The notes below the pieces were generated by a model. The model was given only the letters and a program-made list of their open reading frames with translations. It made no database searches and had not been told where the DNA came from. A stretch of 64,000 nt of DNA, taken from Xenorhabdus anantnagensis (GTDB taxonomy: Bacteria; Pseudomonadota; Gammaproteobacteria; Enterobacterales; Enterobacteriaceae). Positions within the stretch are counted from its first letter, which is position 1. The number at the start of each line of letters is the position of its first letter. The stretch covers positions 50,283 through 114,282 of the forward strand of contig NZ_JAQRFN010000013.1 of assembly GCF_028598555.1 (NCBI RefSeq), in the 5' to 3' direction. Made by a program: the position numbers and the translations under genes. Shown piece by piece: positions 58,027-64,000 of this stretch.

Positions 58027-58721
58027 TTTTTATTACCTCTGAAAAGAAATGGATTGTATGATATGTTCCAATCGTAAGTATCAGTTGACTCTAATTTTTT
58101 TATTTTATCGGCTAAGAAGATGCCTATTGGTAGAAGAATGATGGACATGACGACTTTATAAGACCATGTAGTTGCAATTATTGTCACTAATTCATTAAAA
58201 CTATATTTTGAAGAGAGGCTTATAGGATAGGCTGATAGAAGGAGAGCGGCTTGAGTAATCATTGAAGCAATGATATATCGGATGAAAAAAAATCGACCAA
58301 GGAAGACTTTTTTTAAAGAAGATATGACGAATCCGTTTATAAAATAAGAAATAGGTACTGAAGTCCATGTTCCTACCATGACTCGCCAGAATTCCCCAAA
58401 CAGTGCTTGAAAATTCATTGATATTTGATTGTTTTCTGGTTGTGCATGCGATGCGGCAAAGATAATCATGACAAAAATTGATTGGCATAGAACTATTATC
58501 CAGACAGTATTGACTCCTTGCCGATATCCATAAACCTCTGTCTGAATTGTAGATATTAAGAAATAAAAAGAGAATAAGATCCCACTGAATGTGATTTTAA
58601 AACCACCAAAGTCTAGAGTCTTATAGACGAGAACATCACAAGTCACCATTATTGTGACAGATAAAGCAACAAATAGAGAATCATATTTGAATTTTGTTTT
58701 GTTGGGATAAGAGTGTGTCAC
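58023..58721 (-). CDS. VUT-family (queuosine-precursor-type) transporter
   Basis: A 232-residue membrane protein with about six hydrophobic spans. FGGFKITFSGILFSFYFLISTIQTEVYGYRQGVN is the VUT/YhhQ signature, including the TEVYGYR motif. YhhQ imports preQ0/preQ1 for queuosine in tRNA, but VUT proteins in odd contexts may carry other substrates. Overlaps its neighbours by four bases on each side, so expression is coupled. Confidence 0.8.
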   Translation of the reverse strand: MTHSYPNKTKFKYDSLFVALSVTIMVTCDVLVYKTLDFGGFKITFSGILFSFYFLISTIQTEVYGYRQGVNTVWIIVLCQSIFVMIIFAASHAQPENNQISMNFQALFGEFWRVMVGTWTSVPISYFINGFVISSLKKVFLGRFFFIRYIIASMITQAALLLSAYPISLSSKYSFNELVTIIATTWSYKVVMSIILLPIGIFLADKIKKLESTDTYDWNISYNPFLFRGNKK

Positions 58722-59200
58722 TTTATTACCTTTAGTTTCGTGGGATTAGATGATTTTATTTTTTCTGTTCTTGAAATTTCATCAGAAATTTTTCTTCCGT
58801 CTTTTAATCCAGACATATAGGCTATTTTTACAAGGTTTGTTGGATCTAATTTATCTACTATATTCTGATCTATCAGCAATTCCTTTCCACTTATTTCTCT
58901 GCGAGAATAAGCATTCTGTATTGTGAATGAAAGATCTCTTCTCTCTTCTATTATTTCGAATTTCTGTTTTTCTCTCATATCATACTCTTCAAACCGAGTT
59001 ATGAATATGATATCAATGGGGTTTATATTATATAATAACTCACTATCAAAAATATCTTCTGCGGTGGCTTTTATACATGTATGAGTACCTAGTTCTTTTA
59101 ATATATAAAATCCATTTTCTTTTATTGGTTCAAATTTTTGTAAACTATATATATAACGAGGTTTAAATGTTTTTTTGAAAAAATCAATTATTTTACTCAT
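58718..59200 (-). CDS. Unknown protein of the VUT/phosphoesterase cassette
   Basis: A 160-residue soluble, lysine-rich protein without recognised motifs. It starts MSKIIDFFKKTFKPRYIYSL and ends in a charged tail (EISRTEKIKSSNPTKLKVIK). No signal peptide or membrane segment. It lies 10 bp after the HTH regulator and overlaps the transporter gene by four bases, so it is part of the cassette and may be its novel component. Confidence 0.7.
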   Translation of the reverse strand: MSKIIDFFKKTFKPRYIYSLQKFEPIKENGFYILKELGTHTCIKATAEDIFDSELLYNINPIDIIFITRFEEYDMREKQKFEIIEERRDLSFTIQNAYSRREISGKELLIDQNIVDKLDPTNLVKIAYMSGLKDGRKISDEISRTEKIKSSNPTKLKVIK

Positions 59201-59210
59201 GATGAAAATC

Positions 59211-59864
59211 CTATTTTAATTTTTTAATTGATTTAATCACAACTCCAATTATTGTGTAATTATGAGTTAATATAGTTTTAGGCTCGTTTTCAATCCCTAA
59301 TATAGAAAAATAAATTCCACTTTCACCTACAAAAATTTGTCTAAAGCAAATCGGTGCATCTTTAATTTTGACGAGAACGACATCACTATCACAAAAGCTT
59401 TCGGTTTTGGAGACAATGGCAACCGTGTTGCTGTCGAAGTACGGAGATAATAAGTTGTTTGAAAATTCCACTGCGAAAAGAGAGTATTCATGATGACTAT
59501 TAATACTTATTTTATATAAATTTGTATTAACTGTTTTTCCGGCTATATAGCTATCCAAGTCGCCATAACGAATTAGAGGTATTGTTGAAATAATTTCTTC
59601 GTTTTCATTTGACTTATACAATTTGTTGTCGGTAATTTCACCAAGGTTTACACCAAATACATCCGCAATGGATGAAATAGTTGCGATAGTGGGGTTTCCG
59701 ACACCCCGTCTGAGGCTATTAATAGTCGCGATTCCCAGACCTGTCAATCTGCTCAGGGTTTGCGGGTCTATATTGTTTTTTTTCATTAAAAAATCAATAT
59801 TTTGTGCTATGTTGGATAACAGGGTATCAGCTTCGGTTGATTTTTTATTGTTCAATTCTTGCAT
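59211..59864 (-). CDS. XRE-family repressor with an S24/LexA-like C-terminus
   Basis: A 217-residue regulator. The N-terminal helix-turn-helix (NNIDPQTLSRLTGLGIATINSLRRG) is phage-repressor-like. The C-terminal part (VEFSNNLLSPYFDSNTVAIV...DSDVVLVKIKDAPICFRQIF) follows the S24-peptidase fold of CI/LexA, but no clear serine-lysine self-cleavage pair is seen. It heads the cassette and likely controls it through the palindrome at 59909-59932. Confidence 0.82.
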   Translation of the reverse strand: MQELNNKKSTEADTLLSNIAQNIDFLMKKNNIDPQTLSRLTGLGIATINSLRRGVGNPTIATISSIADVFGVNLGEITDNKLYKSNENEEIISTIPLIRYGDLDSYIAGKTVNTNLYKISINSHHEYSLFAVEFSNNLLSPYFDSNTVAIVSKTESFCDSDVVLVKIKDAPICFRQIFVGESGIYFSILGIENEPKTILTHNYTIIGVVIKSIKKLK

Positions 59865-59908
59865 TATATCATCTCTTTGATAATATATTATCGTGCGTTG
59901 ATATTCAT

Positions 59909-59932
59909 AACCTAATCTTATCTATTAGGGTT
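59909..59932. promoter_or_regulatory. Candidate operator of the XRE repressor
   Basis: AACCTAAT...ATTAGGGTT, a near-perfect palindrome (one unpaired base) centred about 55 bp upstream of the repressor start. The rest of 59865-60531 is AT-rich. Confidence 0.5.
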
Positions 59933-60064
59933 TGGTAATACAAGTGCTCAGCATCAGGGAAATTTAGCGTTTGTGTTGGACATACTAAGGAAGGGATATG
60001 AAAGAAAGGAATCATATCTGTATGGTGGGAAGAGTAAATTTTGTATCAAGAAATAGCGTTTTTG

Positions 60065-60102
60065 CTCGTTATGTTCAACATTTACTTGCTGAACATAACG
60101 AG
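60065..60102. other. Perfect 13-bp inverted repeat
   Basis: CTCGTTATGTTCA / TGAACATAACGAG with a 12-base loop, about 200 bp upstream of the XRE gene and 560 bp ahead of the oxidoreductase. No T run on either side makes a terminator less likely than an operator or element end. Confidence 0.6.
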
Positions 60103-60531
60103 TAATTGATGTTTATACTCATAATATAAAGAGAGCACTATAATAATTTCAAATGTAAATAATAGAATGGAGTTTTATTGAATTGCTAAATTAATGTTTA
60201 TATCAATATTTGCTTGTGTTGATATAATGAATGTAACCTAATGATATAATTTAATATGTATATTTTAAATTGTTATCAAAGCAGCTTTTGAATAGAAGCC
60301 TTACTCACCACTTGACCTCTGATATCATATATTTGATCTCCATCACATTATTGTCGTTATTTATTGTCGTTATTCATGACCGTTACTAAACATCGTGAAC
60401 AACGCTATCCACAAGTATCTCTCATACAATAACTCGGTTTTTTCGTGATGTAACCACGGGATAACTACCATAATGAATGGATAGGAGTATGATTATAAAA
60501 AAGTGGTCATCACCTGTTTTTTGGTTATATC

Positions 60532-60660
60532 GTGAAGTATGACTACTCGGTTCGTCCCTATGATTACATCGGTGGTAAGCCGCCAATGGATGAAATCGGC
60601 GTTATTGGTTCACCTGCAAATCTGTGGCCAGTCTGTGTTGACCACGACATAAAAAATAGA
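60532..60660 (+). pseudogene. Coding-looking fragment ahead of the oxidoreductase
   Basis: The frame reads VRPYDYIGGKPPMDEIGVIG then SPANLWPVCVDHD, which looks like genuine protein, then drifts into the oxidoreductase start in another frame. In a second frame a GGAG-preceded ATG at 60490 gives 17 codons and a stop near 60542. I cannot name it; a frameshifted small gene is possible. Confidence 0.3.
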
Positions 60661-60667
60661 GATTTTT

Positions 60668-62986
60668 ATGAAATTCAAATCAAAAATAAAACCTTACCAT
60701 GCGGCTGCTGGTGGCTGGGGTTCACTGGAGGCAACAACCCGATTTGTCTTTGATAGTAAACAGGCACTGAAAAATATGGTTAACCTGATGCGCATGAACA
60801 AGCCCAGAGGCTTTGATTGTCCCGGATGCGCGTGGGGAGATGACAATAAAAGCCTTTTCAGTTTTTGTGAAAACGGTGCCAAAGCAGTCACTTGGGAAGC
60901 GACTCGTCGGCATATTGATCGGGAATTTTTCGCAACTTACAGCGTGAGTAAACTCTACCAACAAAGTGATTATTTCCTTGAATATCAAGGCCGTGTGGTT
61001 GAACCAATGAGCTATAACCCGCAAACGGATCATTATGAGCCGATTAGCTGGAATGATGCTTTTGCCCTGATAGCCAGCCATATAAAGGCAATGGAGAACC
61101 CCAATCAGCTTGAACTGTATACCTCTGGGCGTGCCAGCAATGAGGCCTCATGGCTGTATCAATTGTTTGGCCGCGTGGTGGGAACAAATAACTTCCCTGA
61201 TTGTTCCAATATGTGCCATGAAGCCAGTGGCTACGGCATGTTGCAAAGTTTGGGAGTTGGGAAAGGCACCATTCGGCTGCCAGATTTTGATCATGCTGAT
61301 GCCATCTTTATATTCGGCCAAAACCCCGGTACAAACCATCCTCGGATGTTGCATAGCTTGCGGCATGCTGCTGAACATGGCGCTCGCATTGTCACATTTA
61401 ATACTTTGCGTGAGCGCGGTTTGGAACGTTTCGCAGATCCACAAAAACCGCTCGAAGTCATCACCCCAATGGCAGGGGAAATTAGCCACCGTTACTATCA
61501 GCCCAAACTTGGCGGAGATATGGCTGCGGTGCGCGGGATTGTGAAGGCACTTTTGGAAACCCATAACCTCCTACTGGCCGAAGGCAAATCAGGTATTTTT
61601 GATCTGGAATTTATTTCAACTTATACCGAAGGAGTGGATGCTTACTTACAAGAAGTCGCTGCAACCGGATGGTCATTTATCGAGGATCAATCGGGATTGA
61701 CTGAAGCACAATTGCGCGAGGCGGCAACCATTTACCAGAACGCTGAGCGCGTCATTTGTACTTGGGCGATGGGGATCACTCAACACAAACACTCTTTGGT
61801 TACTGTGCGTGAAATCGTCAACCTTCAATTGCTTTTTGGTCAGTTGGGTAAACCCGGTGCCGGGCTTTGTCCGGTGCGTGGTCACAGTAATGTGCAGGGC
61901 AACCGGACAATGGGGATTAATGAGAAACCAGCCAAACCTTTCTTGGATAGCATGGCAGCCCATTTTGGTTTCGAGCCACCTCGTACTCATGGTCATAACG
62001 TTGTGAAAGCGTTGAGTGCCATGTTGCGTGATGAAGTTAAGGTGTTGATCGCACTGGGTGGGAATCTTGCGGCAGCGGCTCCGGATAGCCCACGAACAGA
62101 AGAAGCCCTTAAACACTGTGATTTGACCGTACACATCAGCACAAAATTAAATCGGAGTCATCTTGTTACCGGTAAAAAAGGTGCTCTTATCCTGCCGACA
62201 TTAGGCCGTACTGAACGAGATATTCAAGCCACAGGATCGCAATTTGTGACGGTAGAAGATTCTTTCAGCATGGTTCATGCCTCAGAGGGCGTGAACAAGC
62301 CGTTATTTGATAGCCAGCGTTCTGAGACTGCGATTGTTGCAGGCATTGCCAATGCGACAGTAGGTAATACCGCGACGATTAACTGGCTGGAATTAGCAGG
62401 GGATTACAATAAAATTCGCGATCACATTGCAGCGACCATTCCAGGATTTGATGGTTTTAATGAAAAATGCGAACACCCCGGTGGTTTCTATCTTGGCAAT
62501 GCTGCGGCTGAATTACGTTTTGCCACACCAAGCAAAAAAGCTGAATTCAGCCATGCTCCGTTACCAAAAACACTGTTCCCGCAAATTGAAGGCACTGATG
62601 TTCCTTTCACGTTGCAGACCCTGCGCTCGCACGACCAATACAACACCACGATTTATGGACTGGATGATCGTTATCGCGGGGTTTATGGTCAGCGGGAAGT
62701 GCTATTCATGAATCCGGAAGATATTGCCCAATCGGGGTATCAGGCTGGCGATCTGGTTGATATCGAGACTGTATGGAATGACGGTATTAAGCGCAAAGTT
62801 TCGGGTTTTAAGCTGGTTCCTTATACCATTCCTCGCGGAAATCTTGCGGCTTATTACCCAGAAACTAACCCATTAGTGCCAATGGAAAGTATCGGTGATG
62901 GTACGGGTACGCCAACTTCAAAATCTGTACCCGTGAAATTATCTCTCACTGAACAGAATGAATCTGAACTTCAGCGTCTTGTATAA
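60668..62986 (+). CDS. FdhF/YdeP-family molybdopterin oxidoreductase
   Basis: A 772-residue molybdopterin-guanine-dinucleotide enzyme related to E. coli YdeP and formate dehydrogenase H. Visible segments are FDCPGCAW (a short CxxC in place of the usual four-cysteine cluster motif), ELYTSGRASNEASWLYQLFGR, NNFPDCSNMCHEASG, FGQNPGTNHPRML, CPVRGHSNVQGNRTMGI and the C-terminal QYNTTIYGLDDRYRGVYGQR. No Tat signal, so cytoplasmic. YdeP is linked to acid resistance, but the reaction is undefined. Confidence 0.9.
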   Translation: MKFKSKIKPYHAAAGGWGSLEATTRFVFDSKQALKNMVNLMRMNKPRGFDCPGCAWGDDNKSLFSFCENGAKAVTWEATRRHIDREFFATYSVSKLYQQSDYFLEYQGRVVEPMSYNPQTDHYEPISWNDAFALIASHIKAMENPNQLELYTSGRASNEASWLYQLFGRVVGTNNFPDCSNMCHEASGYGMLQSLGVGKGTIRLPDFDHADAIFIFGQNPGTNHPRMLHSLRHAAEHGARIVTFNTLRERGLERFADPQKPLEVITPMAGEISHRYYQPKLGGDMAAVRGIVKALLETHNLLLAEGKSGIFDLEFISTYTEGVDAYLQEVAATGWSFIEDQSGLTEAQLREAATIYQNAERVICTWAMGITQHKHSLVTVREIVNLQLLFGQLGKPGAGLCPVRGHSNVQGNRTMGINEKPAKPFLDSMAAHFGFEPPRTHGHNVVKALSAMLRDEVKVLIALGGNLAAAAPDSPRTEEALKHCDLTVHISTKLNRSHLVTGKKGALILPTLGRTERDIQATGSQFVTVEDSFSMVHASEGVNKPLFDSQRSETAIVAGIANATVGNTATINWLELAGDYNKIRDHIAATIPGFDGFNEKCEHPGGFYLGNAAAELRFATPSKKAEFSHAPLPKTLFPQIEGTDVPFTLQTLRSHDQYNTTIYGLDDRYRGVYGQREVLFMNPEDIAQSGYQAGDLVDIETVWNDGIKRKVSGFKLVPYTIPRGNLAAYYPETNPLVPMESIGDGTGTPTSKSVPVKLSLTEQNESELQRLV

Positions 62987-62997
62987 GATGCTTGTAG

Positions 62998-63399
62998 TTA
63001 AAATCAGTTAGTCACAAGCCCGTCGATTCAGCCCGGTTTTTAAAAATAACGATACGATCTTCATCATTAAAAACCGAGCTGGTTAGAAAACAGTTTACTG
63101 TTGTCGATGTAGTCGCTATTGCTTCTATGCTGGCGAGTCTACCAGTGTTAGACGCGCCTGGTAAGGCAGGAGGTGGCGCTACCAAAGGTACAAGTCCTCT
63201 TTCCGTTGCGAGACGCAAAACCATTACATGGGGACAACTGTTGAAAGGCAAGTGGGCTTATACGACCAGTCTTGCTACATTTGTTGGTCGTTGGCTTCCG
63301 TGGGTGGGAGCCGTGCTGACCGCTTATACTCTTGCTATCATAACTCGAAATGTTATACACCGTTATAAACTGATTGTTGGCTCAGGGAGGAATCTATAG
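62998..63399 (+). pseudogene. Truncated gene for a small membrane-associated protein
   Basis: A frame is open from 62998 without a start codon until the ATG at 63127. It reads VRKQFTVVDVVAIASMLASL, then a glycine-rich stretch and KWAYTTSLATFVGRWLPWVG AVLTAYTLAII with one or two hydrophobic spans. The last codons come from the adjoining intron remnant, so both ends look lost. Unknown family; the same strand as the preceding oxidoreductase. Confidence 0.4.
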
Positions 63400-64000
63400 A
63401 TTATTCGCATACTTTGGTAGATAAACTGCCCAACTCGTCTCTGGTTATCAGATATGCCGTGATAATTTATCCAGCCTCTGATCACTCTGATGACGGTATT
63501 CAGGATTTGCCGTTTGTCGGTACTCAGATTCTTCCATAGAAAGTCCCTGAGTCCCTTCAATTTAGCGGCGAAACGGTCTTTTCGGCTGGTAAATTTCAGT
63601 CGCCAGAAACCCTTTCGCGTTTTCCCCCAATAGCAGGTAAATCCCAGAAAATTGAACGTTGGCAAGCGTTTTCCTGACTGGTTAGCTCACATTGCCGCAA
63701 TGTGACCCGCAGGAATTAATTGCGATTTGTCTTCATGCAACTCCAAGCCATACTTATTCAGTCTCTTAGGTAATACCTTGTAGAAACGTTTAGCTTCACT
63801 GGGATACTGGAAAGTAAACACCATGTCATCAGCATACCTCACCATCTCTGCCCGTCCATGGATATGGGAACGGCTGATTTCATCAAACCAATATCTATCA
63901 CATGATGCAGATAGATATTGGCCAGCACCGGCGACAGGATTGAACCTTGCGGACACCCACGTACATTGCTGGATGTCTCTTTACCCACTATGACGGGCGC
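63363..64000 (-). pseudogene. ltrA: Broken group II intron reverse transcriptase/maturase (LtrA-type)
   Basis: Running off the right edge, the minus strand encodes GCPQGSILSPVLANIYLHHV, a frameshift near 63893, then RYWFDEISRSHIHGRAEM and the polymerase motif VRYADD. An in-frame TGA interrupts it at 63689-63687. The maturase part follows as FNFLGFTCYWGKTRKGFWRL and ends NYHGISDNQRRVGQFIYQSM RIIYR. The usual C-terminal RW-rich end and intron domain V are absent: sequence past about 63390 is antisense to the neighbouring frame. Confidence 0.88.

Noticed and set aside
63012..63360. Minus-strand frames over the truncated plus-strand gene downstream of the oxidoreductase
   Set aside because: The plus-strand frame has the more protein-like composition with membrane segments; the minus frames look like shadows.

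Overview
The window looks like the chromosome of an enterobacterium of the Morganellaceae, most likely Xenorhabdus or a close relative. The evidence is moderate to low GC, many Enterobacterales housekeeping genes (potABCD, uxuAB-uxaC-kdgK-eda, yhbS/yhbQ/yhbP, nrdDG, ridA, pyrI), two ERIC elements, and many decayed genes. The genus is an inference from gene content; no marker gene here proves it.

Left part (1-11.9 kb): a complete type I-E CRISPR-Cas locus, all on the + strand: cas3, cas8e, cse2, cas7e, cas5e, cas6e, cas1, cas2, then an array of 24 repeats and 23 spacers. A two-repeat CRISPR relic lies 1.2 kb upstream of cas3. Cse2 carries an in-frame 15-bp minisatellite, and the cse2-cas7e gap is also built from short tandem repeats. 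Next come a translationally coupled envelope trio (beta-barrel, Omp85/D15-type protein, DUF4056 lipoprotein), a MarR regulator, a TerF-like protein, an ABC-F protein, an Ail-type porin and metY.

Middle part (22.5-43.4 kb): a tight four-gene minus-strand operon pairs a FabH/OleA-like ketosynthase with a 3-beta-HSD-like dehydrogenase, an MBL-fold hydrolase and a PaaK/F390-synthetase-like adenylating enzyme; it probably makes or modifies a lipid-derived molecule. A PAP2 phosphatase lies nearby. Between that gene and potD I find a frameshifted 5' copy of the ketosynthase gene with a matching upstream element. The potABC and potD units follow, then a hexuronate locus (uxuA, uxuB, uxaC, kdgK, eda, a TRAP transporter and a GntR/UxuR-type regulator). 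Four TTGGTnnACCAA-like palindromes tie the hexuronate genes together.

Right-middle part (43.5-50 kb): a variable stretch with a Phd/YafN-type antitoxin beside a frameshifted yafO-like toxin, a DUF262/DUF1524 (GmrSD-type) nuclease, a truncated IS1 transposase, and a 'graveyard' of three gene fragments joined end to end. Beyond it are an MFS exporter with a duplicated 3' end and a damaged ubiT with an ERIC element at its start codon. The conserved yhb genes follow.

Right part (50-64 kb): nrdD lacks the N-terminal ATP cone although paired NrdR-type boxes remain upstream. pyrI stands without pyrB and has a hairpin between its Shine-Dalgarno and start. A VanX-like dipeptidase pairs with a DUF819 membrane protein. 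An AT-rich four-gene operon encodes an HTH/S24-like repressor, an unknown protein, a VUT-family transporter and a metallophosphoesterase; it is the best candidate here for an undescribed cassette. A YdeP-type molybdopterin oxidoreductase and a broken group II intron maturase close the window. I saw no rRNA or tRNA genes.
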